Shown: positions 21,430 to 30,867, counted from the first letter of the stretch. The stretch is DNA of 41,661 nt from Candidatus Levybacteria bacterium RIFCSPLOWO2_12_FULL_41_12 (GCA_001784155.1 MFPL01000010.1:1-41661); one strand, 5' to 3'. Notes: a model not told the origin generated them from the letters alone. Made by a program: numbers and translations.

Positions 21430-21475
21430 TTTAATCATTAATAGTTTATCATTAGTCATTAATTGTGTGTGATTA
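21430..21475. repeat. Heptad repeat downstream of the O-antigen-ligase-like gene
   Basis: Units AATCATT, AATAGTT, TATCATT, AGTCATT, AATTGTG. Confidence 0.5.
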
Positions 21476-21495
21476 TAGCAGAAATTGGGAGAAAA

Positions 21496-23985
21496 TTACT
21501 GGGAATTCCAGGACTGCAGGGTTTGGAGAGCGGCCTCATCATCTACATTTAAGTTTTTAAGAATATAATTAAGCGAGTCTTCTGCCTTCTTTTGAAGCTC
21601 GGGCTTGACTACGTTTCCCTGAGCGTTTAAAGCGAGTTCATGATAGAAGATCCCCAGAGCAAAATATGCGTCCCTATAATCGGGCTTCAGCTTGATTGTT
21701 TCCTCAAGCGTTTTTACCGCATTATCAAGCTCACTGTTTTGGCCATACAAAACGCCTAAGTTATACGAAATCGAAGCTTCAGTAGGCGCAAGTTCGTGTG
21801 TTTTCTTCATAGCTTCAAGTGCTTTCGGCAGAAAACTTGCGTCAATTTGTGCGAGATTATAAAAGATCCGGACGCGCGATTTCCAGAATACTATATTTTT
21901 CGGGTGATCCTTAACCAGCTTGTCATTTATTCCTATGGCTTCCTGTATAAGAGAAGATGCTGTTTGTGCTGACTGAGTTGACGAAGGACCCTGGGACAAA
22001 ACAAAGGTGGCGAGAATTGCGCTATTGACGGCGAGTTCATCCTGAAAAACAGGCTCCGCTCTTTTTGAATTGGCTTTGAGAAGATAGCCATAGGCTTCCT
22101 GATATTGCCCGGCGCGACTTAAATTATAACCTAAAGCGTAGTCTTTATCGGCAATCCAGAACCTAATGAGTAAGAAGAGAAGAAAAAGCGCAACAACGCC
22201 GGCAAGTAAAGATACGAGCTTTTGGGCTAGAGAAAACTCAGCATCTTGTCTACCAAAGCTTCTGACTTTCCATTTAGTGCCCAGCATGTCGGTAAGCGCA
22301 AAAAACATGAGGGGAATTAGGAAAAAGTAAATATTAATTATTACGACCGAAAATCCGAAGAAGTTGGTAATAAGTATAGAGAAAAAGCCCAAAACAAGAG
22401 AAAGATTTATCGGATCTTTTAATGCTGCCGCAGTTTGTGCGCTTGTTTGAGGAAAACGGCTGGCAAAAGGAAAGGGGATTTTGGATTTAATCGCGTCAAA
22501 AGCCGCTTTTTTGGTCCTTGCGGTAAATACTAATATGAAGAGAAGATACGTGAATAGTCCGAATGCGCCCGTCGTGGCAAGATAATTTAGGTATTCATTG
22601 TGGGCTTTATTGTAAAGAAAATTCCACTCGGATGTCAGATTATGTGCAGCTGGCCTGTATTTATAGTAGCTGTAGGCAAAAGTCTCAACGCCCGTTCCGA
22701 ATAGGGGATTTGCGCGCCAGACGTCCATTGCTCCTTTCCAGACAATAAGTCTGATCTTGCCCGAATCTGTGCCTCCCAGCGCTATTGCGTGCGGTTCTTC
22801 AGGCAAAGCTTCTTTTGGCTTTTCCGCTTTTTGGTTTTTGGAAGCGTACTGCTTAAGATTTGCCAGGGATAACTTGTCCAGTACCGGAAGAGAAACCTGA
22901 GCCATAAATCCTACTCCAGCCAAAATCAGAAGAATAAGAATTAAATTTCGATACGACTTTATGACTTTTTTGATAGGCGTTCTGTTCATTACGAAAATCG
23001 CAACTGCGAAAAAGAATAGAGTAAGTAGTGTGGCTGCAATTCCTGCTCTTGCCTGAGTGTAGAGAATGTTTAGAAAAAATAGCGCAGAAAGGAGGGTAAA
23101 TGCTGTAAAGGAAATTGTTTCCGGCCTCTTTATGCCAAATCTTTCCAGTGTGGATATGAAGCCATTTTTTTTGGAAATTGCATAGGCAATTGATACGGGA
23201 AGAAGAATTGAAAGATATGCTGCAAGCCATGCAGGCTGGCCAAGCGTTGAAAAGATTCTTAGCTTTGGCTGAAAATCGGCTGTCCAGCACGAAACATTAA
23301 GCTCTCCTCTGAAGACAAAACACGTCGGGTCGTATCCAAAATGGGAGGGAAGTCCCCAGAGCGCCACAAAAAGCCCCGAGAGAAGGGAAATTCCCAGAAG
23401 TTTCCTAACGGGATTTCCTGGTAACAGGCCAAATATCATAATTCCAGCCACTACAGATAATAAGATGCTGCTAGTAAGCAGAAACATAAGGATGCTGGTC
23501 GGGGTGCCTCCTGTTACCAACACAGTTAGGACAAAGGATGATATAAAGGAAGCTGCAAGGAAGATGAGAAATTTTGGAAAATTGCTCAAATCTTTTTTCT
23601 CCTCAACGCCTATAACATTTGAAGCAAAGGCAAAGTATAAAAATGCGTAAGTCAGGATAGAGAGCGTGCCTCCGTTAAAGCGTGAATAGTATCCCCAGAA
23701 AGAGACGTATGGATCCCAAGATATTACAGTTGAAATTAGGTGGGCAAGGAGAAAAAGAAGGATGGGAATGTCTAGCGGTGTTCTTCTGATGCGGATTTGT
23801 TTCGTAATAACAATTTTAAGAATCCAGAAGAAGCCAATAAGGATGGCTATGCCATAGGTGACCCACATTTTATTGAATTCAAAAAGTTCTGAGGTGTTGC
23901 TTAAGAAAACTATGGGGACGAGGAAGAAGAGGGCATAGAAGAGGTACTCGATTGCCCTGTTGGAGAAATTTAATAACTTCATCAT
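21496..23985 (-). CDS. O-antigen ligase/polymerase-like membrane protein with C-terminal TPR repeats
   Basis: 829 residues from ATG 23985 (a second ATG follows directly); the open frame extends further upstream but has no start context there. The first ~620 residues have about 12 membrane helices. The Wzy/WaaL periplasmic loop with GTGVETFAYSYYKYRP and NKAHNEYLNYLATTGAFGL lies near 445-485, the signature of the Wzy_C family. The C-terminal ~200 residues contain TPR units (SISYNLGVLYGQNSELDNAV; YRDAYFALGIFYHELAL). The family joins or ligates glycan chains on lipid carriers; some members glycosylate proteins. This window also encodes galU, a GT4 and PAP2, consistent with a surface glycan. Confidence 0.85.
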   Translation of the reverse strand: MMKLLNFSNRAIEYLFYALFFLVPIVFLSNTSELFEFNKMWVTYGIAILIGFFWILKIVITKQIRIRRTPLDIPILLFLLAHLISTVISWDPYVSFWGYYSRFNGGTLSILTYAFLYFAFASNVIGVEEKKDLSNFPKFLIFLAASFISSFVLTVLVTGGTPTSILMFLLTSSILLSVVAGIMIFGLLPGNPVRKLLGISLLSGLFVALWGLPSHFGYDPTCFVFRGELNVSCWTADFQPKLRIFSTLGQPAWLAAYLSILLPVSIAYAISKKNGFISTLERFGIKRPETISFTAFTLLSALFFLNILYTQARAGIAATLLTLFFFAVAIFVMNRTPIKKVIKSYRNLILILLILAGVGFMAQVSLPVLDKLSLANLKQYASKNQKAEKPKEALPEEPHAIALGGTDSGKIRLIVWKGAMDVWRANPLFGTGVETFAYSYYKYRPAAHNLTSEWNFLYNKAHNEYLNYLATTGAFGLFTYLLFILVFTARTKKAAFDAIKSKIPFPFASRFPQTSAQTAAALKDPINLSLVLGFFSILITNFFGFSVVIINIYFFLIPLMFFALTDMLGTKWKVRSFGRQDAEFSLAQKLVSLLAGVVALFLLFLLIRFWIADKDYALGYNLSRAGQYQEAYGYLLKANSKRAEPVFQDELAVNSAILATFVLSQGPSSTQSAQTASSLIQEAIGINDKLVKDHPKNIVFWKSRVRIFYNLAQIDASFLPKALEAMKKTHELAPTEASISYNLGVLYGQNSELDNAVKTLEETIKLKPDYRDAYFALGIFYHELALNAQGNVVKPELQKKAEDSLNYILKNLNVDDEAALQTLQSWNSQ

Positions 23986-24085
23986 TTTTTTGCGCTGAGG
24001 CGCATTTCTCTTGCATCTTTTCGCAGGAAAAGACGCCCAAAACTGTTTGCAAGCCAATCGAGCTATTTTTGTTCGCTCACTCTAT

Positions 24086-24144
24086 CGGGTAATTTCACCC
24101 CTTCCTCAACAAACTTGTGAGGAATTCCCCTGAATCATTCACTC
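24086..24144. repeat. 59-bp dispersed repeat with covarying hairpin, copy 1
   Basis: Begins CGGGTAATTTCACCCC and carries TTCCTCA/TGAGGAA arms (24102-24108/24118-24124). The second copy is at 33522-33580, where the arms are TTCCGCA/TGCGGAA. The 307-nt gap before mreB otherwise shows only a GCGCCTCAGCGC palindrome near 23992 and a short heptad repeat. Confidence 0.8.
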
Positions 24145-24201
24145 TCAAAAACTTAACGCTCTTTTCTTGGATTGCAAAAGAACAGAAACGTAACTCTTAA
24201 T

Positions 24202-24236
24202 ACATGATTCTTGATTCATGATTCTTTAGATTCGAG
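24202..24236. repeat. Heptad repeat upstream of mreB
   Basis: Units ATGATTC, TTGATTC, ATGATTC, TTTAGAT. Confidence 0.5.
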
Positions 24237-24248
24237 TATCGTAGCATA

Positions 24249-24277
24249 TTGGAAAAGTAGGGGCAAGATGCTATTAT
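24249..24277 (+). promoter_or_regulatory. Promoter of the mreBCD-PBP2-dprA operon
   Basis: TTGGAA (24249-24254), 17-nt spacer, TATTAT (24272-24277); mreB ATG follows 15 nt later without a Shine-Dalgarno. Confidence 0.65.
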
Positions 24278-24292
24278 TAACTAAATTTTCAA

Positions 24293-25402
24293 ATGCTTGA
24301 CAAATTTTTCAGCGTTTTCGCTAACGATATAGGTATTGATTTAGGTACTGCCAATACACTTGTTTGGGTCCGCGGTAAAGGCATAGTAATAAGAGAGCCA
24401 TCAGTTGTCGCATTACATAAAAAAACAAAAAAAGTAATTGCCATAGGGACTGAGGCCAAGAAAATGTTGGGCAAAACCCCTGAATCAATAATTACAGTAA
24501 AACCTCTTCAGGGCGGAGTTATCTCGGACTTTGATGTGACTCTCGCCATGATCTCCGAATTTATAAAGTCTGTACACGATTTGGGAACAAGGCTCCCCGC
24601 TAGATTGTCTCGTCCAAAAGTGGTAATAGGTATACCCTCAAGCATAACGGAAGTGCAGCGCCGCGCTGTTTGGGAGGCTGCGCTTTCTGCGGGGGCAAGA
24701 GAGGCATTTTTAATAGAGGAGCCAATGGCAGCAGCAATAGGAGAGGGGATTTCAATTTTCCAGCCCACAGGGAAAATGGTGGTAGATATAGGGGGAGGAA
24801 CTACAGAAGTTGCGGTTATATCTCTGGGTGGAATTGTGGTTTCGCGGTCTTTAAAGCTCGCAGGCGATGATATGGATCGGGCAATCGGTCACTATATAAG
24901 ACTAAAACACGGAGTCCTATTGGGTGAGAAAACAATAGAGGAATTAAAGATAAAGCTGGGGAGTGCGTATGAGGGAGGGGGTAGAAGGAAAAAAGAGGAG
25001 ACAGGGAAAGAGCCTAGAAAAGATGATTTCACAGAAAGACTTGAGAAAATGGCAGTAGTCCGCGGACGGGACATTGAGACAGGGCTTCCCAAAAGTCTTA
25101 GAATAACGGAAATTGAGGTAAGAGAAGCCTTGGCTCCTACAATTGCCCGCATTATTGAGGGTATAGTAGACGTTTTGGAAGAATCGCCGCCTGAGCTGAC
25201 ATCTGACATATTGGAGCATGGAATACTTTTGACCGGTGGAGGATCGCTTCTTTACGGGCTCGATAGTCTGATAGTTGAAAGAACGCATATTCCTGTAATT
25301 AGAGCTGAAGACCCATTGACTACAGTCGTTCGGGGTACGGGAAAGGTTTTGGAAGACGAGGCATTACTTGATAGAGTAAAAGTAATCGGCGGATTAAAGT
25401 AA
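24293..25402 (+). CDS. mreB: Rod shape-determining protein MreB
   Basis: Actin-like filament that guides side-wall peptidoglycan synthesis. Phosphate-1 motif GIDLGTANTLVWVRGKG (about 15-31), MVVDIGGGTTEVAVISLGG (phosphate 2, about 161-179) and HGILLTGGGSLLYGLD (adenosine, near 304-319) are intact. 369 residues, about 20 longer than E. coli MreB; a charged insert lies near residues 223-250 (GGGRRKKEETGKEPRKDD). First gene of an mreB-mreC-mreD-PBP2-dprA run with short gaps or overlaps. Confidence 0.96.
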   Translation: MLDKFFSVFANDIGIDLGTANTLVWVRGKGIVIREPSVVALHKKTKKVIAIGTEAKKMLGKTPESIITVKPLQGGVISDFDVTLAMISEFIKSVHDLGTRLPARLSRPKVVIGIPSSITEVQRRAVWEAALSAGAREAFLIEEPMAAAIGEGISIFQPTGKMVVDIGGGTTEVAVISLGGIVVSRSLKLAGDDMDRAIGHYIRLKHGVLLGEKTIEELKIKLGSAYEGGGRRKKEETGKEPRKDDFTERLEKMAVVRGRDIETGLPKSLRITEIEVREALAPTIARIIEGIVDVLEESPPELTSDILEHGILLTGGGSLLYGLDSLIVERTHIPVIRAEDPLTTVVRGTGKVLEDEALLDRVKVIGGLK

Positions 25403-25409
25403 CTCACAA

Positions 25410-26210
25410 ATGCATAGAAAAAAAATTCTCCCTGTTGTAGCGTTTTTTGCCCTTTTATCTGTAATTCTGATTTTACTTTCAGGAGCAGGAAGAGTGAAAT
25501 TTATCGAGGGGAGTTTATCATTCGTTTTTTCACCGGTACAAAAAGTTGCTTCATCCATTTTTCACATAGATCCTACATCTGGGTCTGAAATCGAAAAATT
25601 AAGGCGGGAAAATAATAAGCTTTTGGGCAGACTTAAGGACCAGGCTCTTTTGGAAAGCGAAAACAAGGCTTTAAGAGATCAGTTCGAGATAGAATATCCA
25701 AGCTCCTCGGATCTTATTCCGGCAAGAGTAATTGGATCGCCCGGACTTGTTCCCGGCGTATCAAAACCTGAATATTTTATACTTGATGTAGGAACAAAAG
25801 ACGGGGTAAGGATTGGTGCGGCTGTGATATTCGGCACGAATTTAGTAGGGAAAATTGCGAACACAAATTCGTGGACCTCAAAAGTCGAGTTAATTACAAA
25901 TTCTTCATCTTCTTTTACCGCAAAGGCAGTCTCCTACAGCGACTTACGAGAGGCTATGGGGATAATTAAAGGGTCGGGAAGCGATGAAATGGTATTCGGA
26001 AACGTGCTTTTATCAAGCGTTATTAAAAAAGACGATTTAGTACTTACCAAAGGAGACGTTGATGAAAAAGGAGCAGGGTTCCCTCCAAATTTAATTGTTG
26101 GAAAAATAATTTCTGTTGAGAAAAACCCCTCAGATCTTTTTCAAAGAGGACAAGTAAAAAGTCCAGTCGATTTTGCGTCCGTTGATAACGTTTTCGTATC
26201 TATCAGATAA
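25410..26210 (+). CDS. mreC: Rod shape-determining protein MreC
   Basis: Membrane-anchored scaffold linking MreB to the periplasmic wall synthases. One N-terminal transmembrane helix (about 7-26), a coiled coil (EIEKLRRENNKLLGRLKDQA, near 65-84), then the beta-rich periplasmic domain with the conserved VGKIANTNSWTSKVELITN stretch. 266 residues, normal size. It follows mreB by 7 nt. Confidence 0.92.
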   Translation: MHRKKILPVVAFFALLSVILILLSGAGRVKFIEGSLSFVFSPVQKVASSIFHIDPTSGSEIEKLRRENNKLLGRLKDQALLESENKALRDQFEIEYPSSSDLIPARVIGSPGLVPGVSKPEYFILDVGTKDGVRIGAAVIFGTNLVGKIANTNSWTSKVELITNSSSSFTAKAVSYSDLREAMGIIKGSGSDEMVFGNVLLSSVIKKDDLVLTKGDVDEKGAGFPPNLIVGKIISVEKNPSDLFQRGQVKSPVDFASVDNVFVSIR

Positions 26211-26213
26211 TTT

Positions 26214-26627
26214 ATGTTTTTTCTGCTTTTCTTACTTCTAGCGCTTTTAATAGAAGGAAGTGCTACCACGCTTCCCCTGACATTTATAGTACTTATTGTT
26301 TACACAATTCTAAAAAGGGATGAAAGGATTCTAATTGTTGGATTTATCGTGGGACTTATTCTTGATATTTTAACTCTTAATACCTTAGGGATAACAAGTC
26401 TTTTCTTCGTTTTATTTCTTTCTCTTGTCCTTCTCTATGAAAAGAAACTTGAGATAACAAGCATTTATTATCTTGTACTATTTTCATTTAGCGGAGCGCT
26501 GGTTAACTCTTATCTTAAGCATTCAGATAACCTTCTTCTAATTTCCACGCTATCAGCCTTTATTGCAGTGTTGATTTTTAAGACAGCGGTCTCTATAAAT
26601 AGTAAGAGCCAATGGCAGAAGGAATAG
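26214..26627 (+). CDS. mreD: Rod shape-determining protein MreD-like membrane protein
   Basis: 137 residues with about five hydrophobic helices and little polar sequence, matching MreD in size and place (directly after mreC, before PBP2). The GFIVGLILDILTLNTLGITS stretch resembles the MreD G-x3-D signature. Sequence conservation of MreD is low, so the call leans on context. Its end overlaps the PBP2 start by 16 nt. Confidence 0.8.
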   Translation: MFFLLFLLLALLIEGSATTLPLTFIVLIVYTILKRDERILIVGFIVGLILDILTLNTLGITSLFFVLFLSLVLLYEKKLEITSIYYLVLFSFSGALVNSYLKHSDNLLLISTLSAFIAVLIFKTAVSINSKSQWQKE

Positions 26628-28405
26628 GAGTTGCGTTTCCTGACTATATATCTTTTGATAAGCCGAGAAAACCTCGGTCTTTTGATGCTGACTGGAAAGA
26701 GAAAGACCGTTCCCGCCACCTTTTGCTCCTTGTTATTTTTGCGGGAGCATTCTTTCTGATCATGCTTCGGCTTGCCATTCTTCAGATATTTCAAGGCTCT
26801 TATTTCAGATCGCTTTCCGATAGCAATAGAACTAAGACCGTTCTCGTGCATGCTTCACGCGGCACTATTTTTGATAGAAATGGAAAACCTTTGGTTTTTA
26901 ATACACCGGGATATCGAAAAGTAGAGGGCAAAAAGACAAGACTCTTAGATCAGGAAGAGGCAAATAAACTTATCGCTAGAGGCGAAAAAGGGCTTGAAAT
27001 AGATTCGCTTAGGGAATATCCGTATAAAGATGCTTTTGCCCATGTTTTGGGCTACATCGGACAGGTATCAAAGGAAGAGCTGAAAACTTCAGACTTCTCG
27101 GACTATAATCTGGCGGATTTCCTGGGTAAAACAGGAATTGAGAGAGAGTATGAGGGTATACTTCGCGGGACTGACGGAAAAAGACTAATCGAAGGAGATT
27201 CAGCAGGGCGCGAAATAAGGGTCCTAGGCCAGACAGAGCCTGTTTCAGGAAAAGATATTACTTTGACTCTGGACCTTGATGTTCAGCTGGCTGTCCAGAA
27301 AGCCATGGGGAAAGTAAAAAAAGGCGCTGTGATCGTGTCAACTCCGAGAGGTGAAATACTCGCTCTTTTGTCAAAACCCTCCTTTGATCCAAATCTTTTT
27401 ACGCTGGGGCAGTTTTACAAGCCCGCTACGACAAGCGGGTATCAAAACGTAGAAGAAATTGTAAGCGATGATAAAAATCAGCCGCTTCTTGATAGGGCGA
27501 TATCCGGAGCCTATCCTCCGGGATCCACTTTTAAAATAGTTACAGCAGCCTCAGGGCTTGAGAATAGCTTGATAGATGAGAACTACACCGTAGAAGATAC
27601 GGGCGTGATTCGTGTGGGGGAATTTTCTTTTGCCAACTGGTATTTTACGGGATATGGCAAAACTGAGGGATCGGTCAATATCGTGAAGGGGATCAAGCGT
27701 TCAAACGACATTTTTTTCTATAAATTGGCTGAAAAAATAGGTGTAGATAGATTATCGGAAACAGCTAAGAAATTTGGTCTCGGGAAAATTTTGGGAATTG
27801 ATTTGGGTGGGGAGCAGGCAGGACTTGTTCCGACTGAAGAGTGGAAGCAGGAAAATATCGGAGATAGGTGGTATTTGGGAGATACATATCACTATGGAAT
27901 TGGACAAGGGTATGTCCTATCAACGCCTCTTCAGGTAAACGGATGGACGCAAGTAGTAGCAAACGAAGGCAGTCTGTATAGGCCTTATATTTTAAAAAAT
28001 TTGGATCCAAAGATTACAAAAAAGGATCTTTTGGGGAAGCATAGTACGGATCTTATAAGGCAAGGAATGGTAGAATCCTGCTCTACGGGAGGAGTCGCGT
28101 GGCCTCTTTTTAATTTTCAAGTCAAAAACTCAAAGCTTCGGGTAGACGGCAAAAATTTTCTGGAAGCTCCACAAAGTACTACTTCTGCGGGATTTAAGGA
28201 TTTTCGGCGAGTTTCTATTGCCTGTAAGACCGGTACTGCGCAGCACGGGGATGAAACCACTCTTCCTCATGCCTGGATCACTCTTTTTGCTCCGGCCTAC
28301 GATCCAGAAATTGTAGTTACGGTTCTTGTAGAGGAGTCGGGGGAGGGAAGTAATATTGCGGCGCCAATCGCCAAAGAAATCCTTCAGGAGTGGTTTGAAA
28401 AATGA
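26612..28405 (+). CDS. mrdA: Penicillin-binding protein 2 (elongation transpeptidase)
   Basis: Class B PBP that cross-links side-wall peptidoglycan with RodA and MreBCD. A single membrane helix (about 34-54) is followed by a dimerisation/pedestal domain (RGTIFDRNGKPLVFN, FAHVLGYIGQVS) and the transpeptidase domain with SxxK as PPGSTFKIVTA (near 305), SxN as KRSNDIFF (near 361) and KTGT as ACKTGTAQHG (near 533). 597 residues. It overlaps mreD by 16 nt and dprA by 4 nt. RodA is not next to it in this window. Confidence 0.94.
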   Translation: MAEGIGVAFPDYISFDKPRKPRSFDADWKEKDRSRHLLLLVIFAGAFFLIMLRLAILQIFQGSYFRSLSDSNRTKTVLVHASRGTIFDRNGKPLVFNTPGYRKVEGKKTRLLDQEEANKLIARGEKGLEIDSLREYPYKDAFAHVLGYIGQVSKEELKTSDFSDYNLADFLGKTGIEREYEGILRGTDGKRLIEGDSAGREIRVLGQTEPVSGKDITLTLDLDVQLAVQKAMGKVKKGAVIVSTPRGEILALLSKPSFDPNLFTLGQFYKPATTSGYQNVEEIVSDDKNQPLLDRAISGAYPPGSTFKIVTAASGLENSLIDENYTVEDTGVIRVGEFSFANWYFTGYGKTEGSVNIVKGIKRSNDIFFYKLAEKIGVDRLSETAKKFGLGKILGIDLGGEQAGLVPTEEWKQENIGDRWYLGDTYHYGIGQGYVLSTPLQVNGWTQVVANEGSLYRPYILKNLDPKITKKDLLGKHSTDLIRQGMVESCSTGGVAWPLFNFQVKNSKLRVDGKNFLEAPQSTTSAGFKDFRRVSIACKTGTAQHGDETTLPHAWITLFAPAYDPEIVVTVLVEESGEGSNIAAPIAKEILQEWFEK

Positions 28406-29493
28406 CTGACCGAGAATATTTTATGCCTTTTTCGGTATTTCCGGGCATTGGACCGGTTAAGTTTGAGAAATTAATAAAACACTTCGGCACTGCGAGAAAT
28501 GCATGGGAAGCGCCTAGCGCGGGTTTGCGAATACTTCTGGGCGAAAAACTAACAGCGAAATTCGAAAAATTCCGCTTGGAATTTGATATTCCAAAGTTTA
28601 AAAAACAGCTTCATAAGAAAAAAATCGACTATGTTTGTCTCCTCGATAAGCAGTATCCAAGTTTGCTTAAACAAATCCCAAACCCACCGATCCTTTTATT
28701 TGTAAAAGGGGACAAGGGTTTGCTTACTCAGGATCCTGCTATTGCGGTTGTTGGGACAAGGAAAATGACGGGATATGGGCAGGAAATAACGGAACTCTTT
28801 GCCGGCCAGCTTACTGATGCAGGTTTTATTATAGTATCGGGTATGGCTATAGGGGTAGACGGACAGGCTCATAAATCCTGCCTGGAATCCGGCGGAAAAA
28901 CCATTGCGGTTTTGGGGAATGGAGTTGATCTTCCGTTTCCGTCCTCAAACGCGCATCTATACGATCGGATTTTGAAAGAGAAAGGTTTGATAATTTCCGA
29001 ATTTCCACCGGGAGAGCCGCCCAGTAAGGGCACTTTTCCGTCAAGGAACAGAATTATTGCAGGCATGTCACAGGCGGTTCTCGTGACACAGGGAGCCAGC
29101 GATTCAGGCTCACTCATTACTGCAAAGTATGGGCTGCAGTTTGGCCGGCCGGTTTTCGCAATCCCCGGGCCAATTACTTCATCTCTTTCCGCAGCGCCTC
29201 TTCGCTTAATTGAAAAAGGCGCGAAGCTCGTGGTCTCGCCGGATGATATACTACGAAATTTTCAATTATCAATTTCCAATTTTCAATCAAACAAGAAAAA
29301 TGAATCAATTTTCAAAAATCTAAGTAAGGAGGAGAAGAGGATTGTTGATCTTTTGGAAAACGAGTCACTTCAGTTTGACGAAATAGTACGTCGTTTAAAA
29401 ACTGATCCTTCAAAGATAGGCACACTACTGTCATTTATGGAAATAAAAGGAATTCTAAAAAACTCCGGCGGAAGTTATTCTCTCTCAAATTGA
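28402..29493 (+). CDS. dprA: DNA-processing protein DprA
   Basis: Loads RecA on incoming single-stranded DNA during natural transformation. The HhH-like N-terminus is followed by the Rossmann core with VGTRKMTGYG (near 117), SGMAIGVDGQAH (near 147) and GTFPSRNRIIAGMS (near 210), then GSLITAKYGLQFGRPVFAIPG (broken here only for length) and a C-terminal winged helix. The linker at ~286-300 (FQLSISNFQSN) is encoded by heptad repeats. It is the last gene of the mre operon and overlaps PBP2 by 4 nt; the -35 of the next gene overlaps its stop codon. Confidence 0.95.
   Translation: MTDREYFMPFSVFPGIGPVKFEKLIKHFGTARNAWEAPSAGLRILLGEKLTAKFEKFRLEFDIPKFKKQLHKKKIDYVCLLDKQYPSLLKQIPNPPILLFVKGDKGLLTQDPAIAVVGTRKMTGYGQEITELFAGQLTDAGFIIVSGMAIGVDGQAHKSCLESGGKTIAVLGNGVDLPFPSSNAHLYDRILKEKGLIISEFPPGEPPSKGTFPSRNRIIAGMSQAVLVTQGASDSGSLITAKYGLQFGRPVFAIPGPITSSLSAAPLRLIEKGAKLVVSPDDILRNFQLSISNFQSNKKNESIFKNLSKEEKRIVDLLENESLQFDEIVRRLKTDPSKIGTLLSFMEIKGILKNSGGSYSLSN
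29260..29300. repeat. Heptad repeat inside dprA
   Basis: Units TTTTCAA, TTATCAA, TTTCCAA, TTTTCAA; only one arm is present. In frame, in the linker before the C-terminal domain. Confidence 0.65.
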
Positions 29494-29518
29494 CAAGAAG
29501 TTTAGAGAGTGGTATATT
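29490..29518 (+). promoter_or_regulatory. Promoter of the unknown gene after dprA
   Basis: TTGACA (29490-29495, overlapping the dprA stop), 17-nt spacer, TATATT (29513-29518); ATG 29529 follows 10 nt later and is therefore chosen over the upstream in-frame start. Confidence 0.75.
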
Positions 29519-29528
29519 TCCAAGCACA

Positions 29529-30158
29529 ATGGCAGCAGACCTCGAGAGATTGGCGGAATATCATAGAAGAATGAAAAACGAGCCGCGTGCTCGTTTATTT
29601 GAAGCTTTAGCAGAAGAGGAAAGAACGAAAGGAACCCCAGAAACTATATCTGAAATAGACAGGTTTTATTTGATGAGGTTTAGGATGCGAGGGCTAAGCG
29701 TTGATCAATTGATTTCTGACTTAGGGAAAAGCAGGAATTTCTCAATAAACGATCAAGCTCTCGGTACATTGCAACTATTAGATCAAGAAGATCTGGAATC
29801 AAATGGCAGAGAAGTAAAAATAGGAAGAACGAGATCCCAAAAGTTAGGTATTAATGAAAATTTTAGAATTGACCGATTTCTTGCAAGGCTTGAAGAAATT
29901 GGCGGAAGGCCAATGACTGTGCATGAAGTATTAGAAACTGCAGTGGACATTCGTCCATCGGGCCTTGCCCTTAGGCTCTACTTCGCGACAAAACCCCTTG
30001 AAGCCCCATTAGGCGATCCGGTTCTTTTAAATTTATATAAATGGCCACAGCAATTTGTCCTAGAGACAACTGAAGCAGCTCAAGTTTTCTCTCCTTCCGA
30101 TGAATTTGCGTTTGCGATTCCTGACGTCCAAGAGAAGCCAGTTCCTCAAGCCGCCTAA
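29529..30158 (+). CDS. Hypothetical soluble protein
   Basis: 209 residues from ATG 29529, the first start after the promoter. No family was recognised. It is mostly alpha-helical and charged at the N-terminus (ERLAEYHRRMKNEPRARLFE), without signal peptide or membrane span, so it should be cytoplasmic. The C-terminal half has more hydrophobic beta-like stretches (ALRLYFATKPLEAPLGDP). It is convergent with another unknown gene 50 nt away. The clear promoter, good start and normal codon use support a real gene. Confidence 0.6.
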   Translation: MAADLERLAEYHRRMKNEPRARLFEALAEEERTKGTPETISEIDRFYLMRFRMRGLSVDQLISDLGKSRNFSINDQALGTLQLLDQEDLESNGREVKIGRTRSQKLGINENFRIDRFLARLEEIGGRPMTVHEVLETAVDIRPSGLALRLYFATKPLEAPLGDPVLLNLYKWPQQFVLETTEAAQVFSPSDEFAFAIPDVQEKPVPQAA

Positions 30159-30208
30159 TTACCAATCGTTATCGGTTTTGCGACGGATAATATTCTTTAC
30201 TCGCTTTT

Positions 30209-30793
30209 TTAAATTCCCTGAGTGGTGACGAGGTGAGATCTAATTACGACTGTCTCTCCAGCCCGTACCGATTCTTCCATCTTAATTTCCCTTAGGTTTA
30301 TAATCCTAAACCTGTCGCCAGTTGATGAATATCTGTTTGAAAGCACAATATCTCCAGTCCAGGAACGATCTCTCATTGTTCCAAGATCAAGCCAGGGTAG
30401 GCCTTCCCGTATTCTAAAAAAATTAATACCAGTCAAATCACCTTCGCTTGGAAGATCTACAACGCATTGATCCGTAGGATCCTTTATGAGTATCTGATTG
30501 CCTGGTAATTTTAATCCCTCATCAAACGCTGGATAGTGGGTAATTAAGGGAAGTTCCACGACAATGTCAAAGACTACTGGCATGACTTTTTTGCCTGATA
30601 TCCTTGAGCTTACCCTATTAAGCCCATCGGTAACTCTATAGCTAAGTCTGTCTATGCTCCTAGCTTCGTTTTTTACCCATGCTAGCATTCCTTCAATCAT
30701 TGCGTCCCTTGACGCAGCCATGTCAGATATAGAAGAACAATAAAAGCTAGGATAATTGTCGGTTCTATCCTCCGGATGCTTAAGCCTCTCCAT
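30209..30793 (-). CDS. Hypothetical protein
   Basis: 194 residues, no recognised family, no signal peptide. The middle looks beta-rich (VVFDIVVELPLITHYPAFDE). It ends with TVVIRSHLVTTQGI. The start is supported by a consensus -10 (TATAAT) 9 nt upstream, giving an almost leaderless transcript. It faces the unknown gene at 29529 tail to tail and diverges from the GIY-YIG gene; the two divergent -35 boxes overlap. Confidence 0.6.
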   Translation of the reverse strand: MERLKHPEDRTDNYPSFYCSSISDMAASRDAMIEGMLAWVKNEARSIDRLSYRVTDGLNRVSSRISGKKVMPVVFDIVVELPLITHYPAFDEGLKLPGNQILIKDPTDQCVVDLPSEGDLTGINFFRIREGLPWLDLGTMRDRSWTGDIVLSNRYSSTGDRFRIINLREIKMEESVRAGETVVIRSHLVTTQGI

Positions 30794-30802
30794 AGAAAAG
30801 GA

Positions 30803-30831
30803 ATTATAAATACATTTTAACTCCTTGACAA
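30803..30831 (-). promoter_or_regulatory. Promoter of the hypothetical gene at 30209-30793
   Basis: Minus strand TTGTCA (30826-30831), 17-nt spacer, TATAAT (30803-30808). A TTGACA on the plus strand (30825-30830) overlaps the -35. Confidence 0.75.
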
Positions 30832-30867
30832 GTATGGTATTCTTTAATCTATCATCAAAAAGTTGTT

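Noticed and set aside
29490-29528. Upstream in-frame start for the unknown protein after dprA
   Set aside because: The promoter -35 and -10 lie over these codons, so they would not be in the mRNA.
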